Notes: generated by a model not told the origin, from the sequence alone. 9,325 nt of DNA from an uncultured Clostridia bacterium (GCA_947624945.1 CANQMJ010000095.1:1-9325), one strand, 5' to 3'; shown: positions 1 to 8,350, counted from the first letter of the stretch. Numbers and translations are program-made.

Positions 1-183
1 CGTTATCGCTTCGGCATAACAGCTCCCTCGCGGCACGGCGATATCGCCGTCCAAACGTCGTGTCTGCGTCAAGCCGTGTCGCGCCGCGCATCGCACGAGC
101 GTGGTGCGCGTAGGTGTGGCAGAGAAGCCTGACGGCTCGTTGCCGTCACTTAGACGGTGGCGGCTTCGCTTCGCGAAAAAAAT
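1..183. other. Left-edge region with no supported gene; small inverted repeats
   Basis: I see no gene here that I can defend. It lies downstream of the terminator that closes the padR operon. It holds several short inverted repeats: GACGGC/GCCGTC (131-136 with 142-147), GAAGCC/GGCTTC (124-129 with 162-167, enclosing the first), TTCGC/GCGAA (165-169 with 173-177), and TTAT-C-GC/GC-ATAA around a TTCG loop (3-19). CCGTC at 143-147 could alternatively pair with GACGG at 153-157. The plus-strand frame starting at base 1 stays open for 43 codons to a TGA at 130-132, but its product is Arg/Cys-rich and resembles nothing I know. The region may be spacer or the edge of a neighbouring gene. Confidence 0.4.
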
Positions 184-204
184 GGGGGACTCGTCGAGTC
201 CCCC
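176..204 (-). terminator. Intrinsic terminator of the padR operon
   Basis: A perfect 9-bp stem, GGGGGACTC (184-192) with GAGTCCCCC (196-204), closes a 3-base loop. Read on the minus strand it is followed by A and then a run of seven T (182-176). The stem starts 3 bases after the TAA of the glycosylase gene. This is a textbook Rho-independent terminator and marks the end of the four-gene operon that begins with padR. Confidence 0.92.
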
Positions 205-207
205 CTC

Positions 208-690
208 TTACTCCCCCAAAAGCGCCGCCGCCCACGCATCGGTGAGACGCTGCAGCGTCCACGACGCGTTCGCGGGGCTCGTCGACGGCATAGTGACCGC
301 CGGCAGCGAAAAATCAGGATAAAACTTGTCGAAATACCGCTCCGCCGTCCTGCCGTTGAGGACGACGCGGCGGATCTGCGTCTGCGGCAAAAGGCGCATT
401 ATCTCGGTCGGAACCGCGTTTCTGATCGACGCGTCGCTCGACCCCTCGACGTCGCATTCGTCGATGACGTCCCACAGCGCGAGCCGGCACGACGATAAAA
501 ACGACTTTTTTTCCGATAACGTTTCAGGCACGCCGCACCCGTACACGTTTGACAGAACGCGCCAAAAGCGGTTCTGCGGGTGCGCATAGTAAAACTCGTC
601 GCGGCGGCTTTGAACGGACGGAAAGCTGCCGAGTATCAGTATCTCGCTGTCGGCGGTGTAAAACGGACCGAATCCGTGCGTCACGCGCAT
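208..690 (-). CDS. DNA-deoxyinosine/uracil glycosylase (UDG superfamily, HDG/family 6-like)
   Basis: A 160-residue protein with the hallmarks of the small uracil-DNA glycosylase superfamily members that remove deaminated bases (hypoxanthine, uracil) from DNA. Seen in the sequence: the motif I strand LILGSFPS at residues 18-25; the HPQNRFW segment at 37-43, equivalent to the HPxNRFW of Mug/TDG-type enzymes; and the second active-site loop MPSTSPANA at 134-142. Asn40 is a good candidate for the catalytic Asn described for family 6 (HDG) enzymes; this is recalled family knowledge, not tested here. Length is typical. The start has a GAGGT Shine-Dalgarno 4 bases upstream, and the gene begins 7 bases after the DUF4097 stop, so it is the last gene of the padR operon. 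Product family confidence is high; exact substrate is inferred. Confidence 0.88.
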   Translation of the reverse strand: MRVTHGFGPFYTADSEILILGSFPSVQSRRDEFYYAHPQNRFWRVLSNVYGCGVPETLSEKKSFLSSCRLALWDVIDECDVEGSSDASIRNAVPTEIMRLLPQTQIRRVVLNGRTAERYFDKFYPDFSLPAVTMPSTSPANASWTLQRLTDAWAAALLGE

Positions 691-697
691 AATGACC

Positions 698-1639
698 TCA
701 CTCGCCCTCGACGGTGATGTCGCCGCTCGTCGTTGTGATATTGCACGGCGACGTACCCATTGATATTGCAGCGTCGATGTGCACGTCTCCGCTCACAGTC
801 GATGTGACGAAGTCCATCGGTCCCATCGAATCGCATCTGACGTCCCCGCTGACGGTCTTGATCTTTATACTGTTCGCATCTGACGCGGACAGTCTGACGT
901 CTCCGCTCGTCGTAACGATGTCGTAATTCGTCGACCACATATGCCTGCTTATGCTGCGCAGCTCGACGCCGCCGCTGACTGTCTTCACCGCCAGCGACAC
1001 GTCTACCGTCGATGCTTCCACGGTCACGTCTCCGCTCGTCGTCTCCGCCGACAGCTCGCCGGCTCTCATATACTTGCACCGCACTTCTCCGCTCGTTGAG
1101 GAAAGCTCCGCGCGGTAGCACTGTACCGATACCGCGTTGATATCGCCGCTCGTAGTTTTGACATGCAGCTCGTCGGTCTTGATGCCGTCCGGCAACTCGA
1201 CGTCGCCGCTCACGGTCTCGACCTCAACGTTTTTCAGATAACACGGCGGCAGAAAAACGGTGATGCCACCGTCGCGGAGGAACGTGAAGTCCATGACCGC
1301 GATGCGCTCGTACCACTTGCGCTCGTCGACGCGCCTTATTTCGAGCACGCCGCCGCGCAGGCTGACCTCGTGCGTCACACCGCGCCGCTCCGAGCATACG
1401 ACGAGTATCTCATTGCCCTCGGCAACGTCGAAGCGGACGTCGCCGTCGACGGCGTCGACTACGATGTCGGTCAGCTCGCCATCCGTTGTTTCAATCCTGC
1501 GCTCGACGTCCTGATAATCGTCTGACAGCACCTTCGGCATATCGAAGCCCACCGACGCGGCGGCAGATGTCGCGAGCGCGATGCCGGCGACGATAAGCAC
1601 GAGCGCGATAAACAGCATTGTGCGTTCTCCGCGTTTCAT
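698..1639 (-). CDS. DUF4097-type beta-repeat surface/membrane protein
   Basis: A 313-residue protein. Residues 1-6 are basic and about 8-29 form a hydrophobic segment that is either an uncleaved anchor or a signal peptide, so the rest probably lies outside the membrane. From about residue 55 it is beta-rich, and from 142 it carries nine copies of an S-G-[DEG]-[VI] turn (SG at residues 144, 164, 183, 202, 222, 245, 264, 283, 305), spaced 19-23 residues, each next to alternating hydrophobic strands. This is the pattern of the DUF4097 family of predicted beta-solenoid, adhesin-like proteins. Its biochemical role is unknown. It overlaps the DUF1700 gene by four bases (ATGA), with a strong GGAGG upstream, so translation is coupled. 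DUF4097 and DUF1700 genes commonly sit behind PadR or envelope-stress regulators in Bacillota. Confidence 0.85.
   Translation of the reverse strand: MKRGERTMLFIALVLIVAGIALATSAAASVGFDMPKVLSDDYQDVERRIETTDGELTDIVVDAVDGDVRFDVAEGNEILVVCSERRGVTHEVSLRGGVLEIRRVDERKWYERIAVMDFTFLRDGGITVFLPPCYLKNVEVETVSGDVELPDGIKTDELHVKTTSGDINAVSVQCYRAELSSTSGEVRCKYMRAGELSAETTSGDVTVEASTVDVSLAVKTVSGGVELRSISRHMWSTNYDIVTTSGDVRLSASDANSIKIKTVSGDVRCDSMGPMDFVTSTVSGDVHIDAAISMGTSPCNITTTSGDITVEGE
710..1219 (-). repeat. Nine degenerate ~20-codon coding repeats (SGD turns)
   Basis: The repeat part of the DUF4097 gene is visible in the DNA as recurring plus-strand strings such as TCGCCGCTCGT, TCTCCGCTCGTC and TCGCCGCTCAC at intervals of about 57-69 bases. 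They encode the T-[TV]-S-G-[DEG]-[VI] turns. The copies differ at many positions, so this is an old protein repeat kept by structure, not a recent tandem duplication. Confidence 0.75.
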
Positions 1640-2247
1640 TTTGTCTCCCTCCTCCGCTTAAAAGATTTGACTGCGCGCATAAACGTCTTCCCCGCGAATA
1701 CGGTGAAATGCGCCGCGCATATATACGATATTATCGCGAGCCCCGCCGACGCTATGCCCATGCCGAGTACGAACAGTCCGCGCGAAATCTCGCCTATCGC
1801 GACCGACGTCAAAAATTCGATGATGCCGGCGACGACCGCAGCGGCGAATGAAATCACGAGACAGTACAGCACGGCGAACACGGATAAAACGAGCGCAAAG
1901 GCGGTTATGGCAAACGCGAGCGCCACAACAGCGGCGGCAAGCAAGAGCGGCGCCCATACGGGCGAGCCGACGGCGATGAGCACTATCTCCCACGTGCGCA
2001 GTTTCCGTTTCGGCTTTAGTTTTACGGTCTTTACTGCGTGCGGCGGCGTCTCCGCCATTATCTGCAAAACGCAGTCGTTTATGTCGCCGAGTCCCGCGAC
2101 TGCGTCCTCTTCCGTAACGCCATCCTCGACTCTGTCGTCTATCATTTCGGCGTAGTAATCGAGGGAACGCTCGATATCGCGCTCCTGCATGCCGGAAAGC
2201 GACCGACGCAGCTCCGCCAGAAATTCGGCTTTATTCATTTTTTCCAT
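1636..2247 (-). CDS. DUF1700 family membrane protein
   Basis: A 203-residue protein. The first ~80 residues are a charged helical cytoplasmic domain: the opening MNKAEFLAELRRSL, the YYAEMIDD stretch at 31-38 and the LGDI turn at 53-56 match the start of DUF1700 proteins (usually LG-S/D-P). From about 86 to 182 it is strongly hydrophobic, enough for three or four transmembrane helices, and it ends in a basic tail (KSFKRRRETK). I chose ATG 2247 because AAGGGG lies 9 bases upstream; a TTG at 2253 and an ATG at 2238 are alternatives with poorer spacing. The gene overlaps the end of padR by 17 bases and the DUF4097 start by 4. Function is unknown; DUF1700 proteins are typical partners of PadR regulators and DUF4097 proteins in envelope-linked operons. 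Confidence 0.85.
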   Translation of the reverse strand: MEKMNKAEFLAELRRSLSGMQERDIERSLDYYAEMIDDRVEDGVTEEDAVAGLGDINDCVLQIMAETPPHAVKTVKLKPKRKLRTWEIVLIAVGSPVWAPLLLAAAVVALAFAITAFALVLSVFAVLYCLVISFAAAVVAGIIEFLTSVAIGEISRGLFVLGMGIASAGLAIISYICAAHFTVFAGKTFMRAVKSFKRRRETK

Positions 2248-2584
2248 CTTCAACGTCCCCTTCCTTTCCGTTTTTGTCCGTGTCCTTCATCACGAAATGA
2301 TATATCGCGACGATCTCCTTCCAGTCGCTTTTGAACGACTCGATGCGGTCAAGACCTTTCCCGGTTATGGAATAATACTTGCGCAGCCGTCCGTTGTGCT
2401 CGGCGGTGACGACTGTCAGAAGCTCCGCCGCCTCGAGACGGCGCAGTATCGGATACAGCGTCGACTCCGATATGGGCACGAACGGCGACATGTCCTTTAT
2501 GATGCGGTAACCGTATGACGGCGCGCTCCTTATTGCCGCGAGCACGCACACGTCGAGCAGTCCGCGTTTCATCTGTATGTCCAT
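2231..2584 (-). CDS. PadR family transcriptional regulator
   Basis: A 117-residue winged-helix repressor. Residues 5-78 carry the PadR signature: the YGYRIIKDM helix (24-32), the recognition helix ISESTLYPILRRLEAAELL (38-56) and the wing with RKYYSITGKG (68-77). The C-terminal part (80-100) is the short helix used for dimer formation in the small PadR class; the last 17 residues are charged and probably disordered. The start is well supported: AGGAGG lies 6 bases upstream of ATG. It is the first gene of the operon with DUF1700, DUF4097 and glycosylase genes, and it sits directly behind a promoter overlapped by a perfect inverted repeat, so autorepression is likely. The signal that releases it cannot be read from the sequence; related PadR proteins respond to small lipophilic or phenolic compounds or to cell-wall antibiotics. 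Confidence 0.93.
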   Translation of the reverse strand: MDIQMKRGLLDVCVLAAIRSAPSYGYRIIKDMSPFVPISESTLYPILRRLEAAELLTVVTAEHNGRLRKYYSITGKGLDRIESFKSDWKEIVAIYHFVMKDTDKNGKEGDVEDGKNE

Positions 2585-2603
2585 TTTATACCTCCTGTTA
2601 TGC

Positions 2604-2636
2604 TATACTGTATCATACACAGTATACCTTTGTCAA
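2604..2636 (-). promoter_or_regulatory. padR operon promoter with overlapping PadR operator
   Basis: On the minus strand, TTGACA (2636-2631) and TACAGT (2612-2607) are separated by 18 bases, with a TG one base before the -10 (extended -10). The inverted repeat TATACTGT-N7-ACAGTATA (2604-2626) has perfect 8-bp arms and covers the -10 and most of the spacer. Its width and ATAC/GTAT-rich arms fit a dimeric PadR operator; bound protein would block RNA polymerase. The expected start point is near 2600, giving a very short leader that carries AGGAGG (2596-2591). Confidence 0.82.
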
Positions 2637-2688
2637 GTGCAAATCGAAAAAAATCGAATATTTCTGATGAAATCAGTCAAAGACGCCG

Positions 2689-2726
2689 AAAAGGACCCCG
2701 CCCCTCTGTGGGAGTGGGATCCTTTT
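2689..2726 (-). terminator. Probable glnN terminator
   Basis: The arms AAAAGGA (2689-2695) and TCCTTTT (2720-2726) pair perfectly and the stem continues inward through a C-rich/G-rich segment with two mismatches and G-T pairs. On the minus strand the stem ends in TTTT. It starts 25 bases after the glnN stop codon. The T-run is short and lies within the stem, so efficiency is uncertain, but position and shape fit an intrinsic terminator. Confidence 0.7.
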
Positions 2727-2750
2727 CCCGGCAAAGCATTATTCGAAATC

Positions 2751-4844
<2,094 letters not shown>

Positions 4845-4874
4845 TTTTGTTTCCTCGTTTATTTGTGGATTTGC

Positions 4875-4915
4875 AAAAAAGGCGTCTTCGAGGGTATATC
4901 CTCAAAGACGCCTTT
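4875..4915 (-). terminator. Terminator-like hairpin in the glnN leader (candidate attenuator)
   Basis: GGCGTCTT (4881-4888) pairs with AAGACGCC (4905-4912); after one C-A mismatch GAGG (4890-4893) pairs with CCTC (4900-4903), leaving a 6-base loop, ATATAC on the minus strand. On that strand the stem is followed by six T (4880-4875) and then GC. It begins about 12 bases after the predicted glnN start point and ends about 30 bases before the glnN ATG. As drawn it should stop most transcripts from the glnN promoter unless prevented, so it is either an attenuator or a terminator for read-through from the upstream sigma operon. The A-tract and TTTGCC on the other side make it partly bidirectional. 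Confidence 0.78.
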
Positions 4916-4931
4916 GCCTTTTTATGATGTG

Positions 4932-4960
4932 ATTGTACCACCGCGTGCGCATTTTGTCAA
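4932..4960 (-). promoter_or_regulatory. glnN promoter (consensus sigma-A)
   Basis: On the minus strand TTGACA (4960-4955) is followed after exactly 17 bases by TACAAT (4937-4932), preceded by TGG, which gives an extended -10 element. This is a near-perfect housekeeping promoter. A start at A4925 would give a leader of about 80 bases. Confidence 0.88.
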
Positions 4961-4961
4961 C

Positions 4962-4981
4962 GAAAATTATGCATAAAATTC
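4962..4981. promoter_or_regulatory. AT-rich palindrome just upstream of the glnN -35
   Basis: A 20-base dyad centred on ATGCAT (4969-4974), with GAA-N2-TTATGCATAA-N2-TTC symmetry (8 of 10 positions per half). It abuts the -35 element, where an activator or repressor could act, and differs in composition from the GC-rich genes around it. It does not match the TGTNA-N7-TNACA pattern of GlnR/TnrA. The regulator is unknown and it could simply be an AT-rich UP-like element. Confidence 0.4.
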
Positions 4982-5054
4982 GACCGCGCCGCCGCTTAAA
5001 ATTTGCCGTTATCACATAGTTTTAATAATTCGCGCCATTTTATGCGGCTTTCGG

Positions 5055-5087
5055 TTTTGCATAATTTCACGGACGTGAAATGCAAAA
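5055..5087. repeat. Inverted repeat downstream of the sigma-partner gene
   Basis: TTTTGCAT-AAT-TTCAC pairs with GTGAA-ATGCAAAA around GGAC (arms 5055-5070 and 5075-5087, with a 3-base bulge). It lies 43 bases after the stop of the 880-residue gene. On the minus strand no T-run follows, so it is a poor terminator in the gene's direction; on the plus strand it is followed by TTTACTTTTTTAC, which would fit better, but no plus-strand gene leads to it. It may be a 3'-end stabilising hairpin or a protein site. The string TGCATAATTT recurs, inverted, in the palindrome near the glnN promoter. Confidence 0.5.
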
Positions 5088-5129
5088 TTTACTTTTTTAC
5101 TCCTGCGCCGCGTCCCACTTTCGAAAGCA

Positions 5130-7772
5130 TTACTTTTTCTCTACCGTGAACATGCACGTGACATAGAAATTGCCGTTTACGCCGCCGTATATTTCCTTTG
5201 CCGCGCGGTATCTGCCGGGCGCAAGCTCTGACGGATCAACACCATACCGCTCATACTGCTGTTCCCACGTTTCTCCCGGTTTAAGAGTACATGCCGGTTC
5301 GGGAATAAAATCACCTAAATAGGCCGGGTTCATTTTTCCGGCGTTGTCTATTGACCAAAGCCGGTAGTCGTACGGATTGAAGGAGATCTCTTTGCCGGAG
5401 TCGTTTTTCAGTATGAGATCGCCCCTCTCCTCGTCATACAAAAACGTCACGCCGCGCCCGTTGTCGACCGGTACGCCGTCGAAGGTGTCGACGACATCTT
5501 CGACCAGATAGTCGGCAATCAACCATGTGACGAACTGTCCGTCGTTGTCAAAGTCTATCAAAAGCTCGGTCATTCTGTCCCCGCTCGACGGCACCGCCCC
5601 GAGGCTGTAAACGAAGCATACGCCCTTACCGTCGGGCAGCTCCTTGGTGCGGTCGGGCTCGCCGAGACAGCCGACGATAAACTGCTCGTCGACACCCGCG
5701 TCTGTGCAAAGAGGCGCCATTTTCACGCTGACGCCGCCTTTGTCGTAGACGACGGCAATGCCGCTCTTGTTTATGCCCGAATATATGACGAGACTGCCGT
5801 CCGCTGTGGGATATTCCTCGCTCTGCCAATACTCCGGTATATACCGCTCGATTTCTTCCCGCGTCATGTCGACATAGACCGTACCCGTCGCCCACAGCTC
5901 GAACGCGTTCATGTAATCCTCGCCGTCATCGCCTTTATCATCTGCCGCGCCCGCGTCGTCGTCTTTGCGTTCATATACGGTAAAATCGTACGAGATGTAG
6001 AACTGCTTCCCGTCCGCGTCCGTCACGAGCACGTAATGCCTGTACGTCCCAGCCTCTATGTCGAGCGGGATCTCGAGCTTAGGACCATCCTCCATGCTGT
6101 CCGCATCGAGCGTATGCTCCGGCGGGAGATCGGTATTCATCAAAAAGGTCTCCCACTTGCCGTCCGTATACTTATCCGTTCTGCCCGAACTCCACGTCAC
6201 CGCCCTGTCAGTGAAGTTGAATATTTGAAAGAATATCGTGTTCGTACCTTCGTATATGGGCGATGAGTAGAATATCTGCATAAGGTCCACGCCGAGATAA
6301 TTGTCTACCGGCACGCCGTCGATCTCCCTCATTATCTGATGGCGGCACGGATATTCGGCGGTGAATTCGTATCTGACGTAGAATTGCTCGCCGTTTTTCT
6401 CGAATTCGAGATATATCACAAACTCGTCGCCCGCGACGCCGAATCCGGAACTGATATCATACGTGAAAGTGCCGCCCGCCTCTATCGGATCGGGGTCCGT
6501 AAAAAATTCGTAGCCGTAGCGCCGCACCCACTTTCCGTTCTCACGCCGCCAAACCTCCGAATGAATGACGCTTATCGCGGAATCGGTATCGTTTGTAATT
6601 GAAATACCAAGCAATGAACCCCCGTCTACGGTATCTTCATAATATATTCTCATGGCGTCCTCGGAAGCAAAAGTAATCCTCTTTGTCACGCCCGTCTGTT
6701 CGAGCGTTACGCCGTGCTCGCCGTTTTCATATACGGGAAGATAGTCGTCGGGGTGCGGCTCCGTTTGCCCGATGTCGTACGTCACATACGCGGTCGTGTA
6801 ATCTATGATCTCCGAGTCGTCCTCTACCCCGCCGTTGACGCGTATCATCGAATATTCGACCACCGCTTTCCCGTCGACGATATAAAGCGTGCGCTTTGCA
6901 TAGTCGAGATCGTAGTTGAACGACGCCGCAGGATAAACTGACGCGTATTTTTCGGCGAGCATCGCCACCACCGCAGCCTCCGCCTCGTCCGAATACGCGA
7001 GAGTCTGCGCCGTTTCCCCGTCGACGCACGAGTAGTCGGTCCTGTCGGCTGTGAGGTCGATATATGCAGTATTGTTCATGTGCATGGTGATCGACATATA
7101 CGGCGCGCACTTCACGCCGCCGACGGTCTTTTGAAAGTCATAGGCGCAGGACGGGACGCCGGAAAAAAGCTGGTTCATACTTTCGTCGCCCGCCTCGTAT
7201 ACGATGCTGCCAGACGAAAACTGCTCGACTGCAATTTCTATAACCTTTGCTTTTTGCTCGCTTTCGTCGAATTCTTTTTCAAGATCGCCGGGGCAGTCGA
7301 TTCCGCCGCAGTCAAACGACACGAGCGCGCCGTCTATGTCGACGCCGAATTTTACGCCGTCCGCGTCGCGGTACATGTGAACGACGTCCGCGTACTGTCT
7401 GCCTTCGCGCATGATCGACGTGACGTATTCGCCCTCGTATGTGACGCCGCCGACAGTCACCGACGCCGTTTTCGGCGCGTTCTTGTCCTCATACTCCGTC
7501 TCCGGGTACATTTCGTAGTCACTGTCGTATGCGACGAGCCTGTACTGCTCGGGCAGCTTCACCTGTCCGCCGGGTTGAAACTGTCCGCGCACCGTTTTTA
7601 TCACGTTTATCGCCGTCGGTATCGACAGCGCTATGACCGCGCACGCCGCGATCCCCGCCGCCCAAGCGCGCAGGACGCGCGAGTCGCGGTCGCGCTCCCT
7701 TTTCTGCTCCGCCTCGACTATGAATACGGGCGATATCCCGTCGAGCGCCATATTAACCGTCTCCTTTTTCAT
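5130..7772 (-). CDS. Large single-pass membrane protein, probable partner (anti-sigma-like sensor) of the ECF sigma factor
   Basis: An 880-residue protein. Residues 1-35 are cytoplasmic and charged, with an ALDGISPVFIVEAEQ segment like the short N-terminal motif seen in many clostridial proteins encoded next to ECF sigma genes. About 36-57 is one transmembrane helix. The rest should be extracellular: 95-335, a beta-rich part with a GGVTYEGEY element and ADGVKFGVDIDGALVSF; about 360-475, 480-600 and 765-880, three modules resembling bacterial Ig-like domains, with W-x-x-x and AGTYR/APGRYR turns; an acidic linker (601-619); and at 630-755 a region with MTREEIERYI and LGEPDRTKEL that recalls SmpA/BLIP-like repeats. 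DGVPVDN occurs at 485-491 and 765-771. There is no HxxxCxxC zinc anti-sigma motif. It overlaps the sigma gene by ATGA, with AGGGG 8 bases before the ATG. Sigma inhibition is inferred from context only. Confidence 0.72.
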   Translation of the reverse strand: MKKETVNMALDGISPVFIVEAEQKRERDRDSRVLRAWAAGIAACAVIALSIPTAINVIKTVRGQFQPGGQVKLPEQYRLVAYDSDYEMYPETEYEDKNAPKTASVTVGGVTYEGEYVTSIMREGRQYADVVHMYRDADGVKFGVDIDGALVSFDCGGIDCPGDLEKEFDESEQKAKVIEIAVEQFSSGSIVYEAGDESMNQLFSGVPSCAYDFQKTVGGVKCAPYMSITMHMNNTAYIDLTADRTDYSCVDGETAQTLAYSDEAEAAVVAMLAEKYASVYPAASFNYDLDYAKRTLYIVDGKAVVEYSMIRVNGGVEDDSEIIDYTTAYVTYDIGQTEPHPDDYLPVYENGEHGVTLEQTGVTKRITFASEDAMRIYYEDTVDGGSLLGISITNDTDSAISVIHSEVWRRENGKWVRRYGYEFFTDPDPIEAGGTFTYDISSGFGVAGDEFVIYLEFEKNGEQFYVRYEFTAEYPCRHQIMREIDGVPVDNYLGVDLMQIFYSSPIYEGTNTIFFQIFNFTDRAVTWSSGRTDKYTDGKWETFLMNTDLPPEHTLDADSMEDGPKLEIPLDIEAGTYRHYVLVTDADGKQFYISYDFTVYERKDDDAGAADDKGDDGEDYMNAFELWATGTVYVDMTREEIERYIPEYWQSEEYPTADGSLVIYSGINKSGIAVVYDKGGVSVKMAPLCTDAGVDEQFIVGCLGEPDRTKELPDGKGVCFVYSLGAVPSSGDRMTELLIDFDNDGQFVTWLIADYLVEDVVDTFDGVPVDNGRGVTFLYDEERGDLILKNDSGKEISFNPYDYRLWSIDNAGKMNPAYLGDFIPEPACTLKPGETWEQQYERYGVDPSELAPGRYRAAKEIYGGVNGNFYVTCMFTVEKK

Positions 7773-8350
7773 ACGTCGTACCCCTTTTCCTTTAATATCT
7801 CGCCGAGCTTTTCGCGCACGCGGAACAGCTTAACCGACACGGCCCGCGCCGGCAGCCGCAGCCGCTTCGCGATGTCTTTGACAGCGTCGCCGTAGTAGTA
7901 GCGGCGCACGAACATGATGCGCGACTCCGCGTCAAGACGCGCGAGAAATCCGTTTATCTCCGCCGTCAGCTCCGACGCGCTCAATGATTCGCTCACGTCG
8001 TCGACGCCGATGCCGTCAGCGAGCTCGTCGAGCGCCGCCGAATGGTTCGTCCGCCTTTTCTGCGCCGTCTCGCGCCTCATTTTGTCGACGGCAATGTTGC
8101 GCGTTATCCTGCACACGTACGCGCCGAGCGGGTCCGGCTCCTCGGGCGGCACCGAGTTCCACACCGCCAGCATCGCGTCGTTGACGCACTCCTCCGCGTC
8201 CTGATGCGACGCGGTGATGTTGAGCGCCACTCTCATGCACGCGCCGCCGTATTTTCGTTCGAGCTCGCGGAGCGCGTGCTCGGAGCGCGACTTCAAAAGC
8301 TCGAGTATATGTTTGTCGCCCGCGTCGGCATAGTCGCCGCGTCTCGCCAT
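7769..8350 (-). CDS. ECF-type (sigma-70 family) RNA polymerase sigma factor
   Basis: A 193-residue protein with only regions 2 and 4. Region 2 spans about 15-95, including DAEECVNDAMLAVWNSVP (51-68; core binding and -10 recognition) and YVCRITRNIAVDKMRRE (78-94). Region 4 spans about 132-188, with RRYYYGDAVKDIAKRL (149-164) and the recognition helix VSVKLFRVREKL (171-182). I chose ATG 8350 because AAGGGGGTGAT, a one-mismatch anti-SD complement, ends at the right distance (8 bases after its core); the GTG at 8368 and ATG at 8356 lie inside or too close to that site. It overlaps the downstream membrane-protein gene by ATGA, which implies co-transcription and coupled translation. ECF factors of this kind direct a small regulon in response to envelope signals; the regulon cannot be seen here. 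Confidence 0.92.
   Translation of the reverse strand: MARRGDYADAGDKHILELLKSRSEHALRELERKYGGACMRVALNITASHQDAEECVNDAMLAVWNSVPPEEPDPLGAYVCRITRNIAVDKMRRETAQKRRTNHSAALDELADGIGVDDVSESLSASELTAEINGFLARLDAESRIMFVRRYYYGDAVKDIAKRLRLPARAVSVKLFRVREKLGEILKEKGYDV

Noticed and set aside
1..132. Plus-strand frame open from the window edge to TGA at 130-132
   Set aside because: It is only 43 codons, Arg/Cys-rich, with no known motif; chance in GC-rich DNA.
710..1219. CRISPR-like or tandem DNA repeat array
   Set aside because: The periodic GC-rich strings are in frame and encode degenerate protein repeats with no conserved spacer structure.
4875..4915. ANTAR-type antiterminator target in the glnN leader
   Set aside because: That element needs two hairpins with hexaloops having A at position 1 and G at position 4. 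Here the loop is ATATAC, lacking the G, and there is no room for a first hairpin after the predicted start.
4938..5040. GlnR/TnrA binding site near glnN
   Set aside because: No match to TGTNA-N7-TNACA was found in the promoter region.
5055..5087. Strong terminator for the sigma operon
   Set aside because: No T-run follows on the minus strand; I kept it only as an inverted repeat of unknown role.
5130..7772. Zinc-binding anti-sigma (ZAS) domain in the sigma partner
   Set aside because: The N-terminal cytoplasmic tail contains no His or Cys, so the HxxxCxxC motif is absent; the assignment rests on context.
7080..7895. Plus-strand open frame of 271 codons across the sigma/partner junction
   Set aside because: It is antisense to two well-supported genes, with a composition typical of a shadow frame and no recognisable domain.
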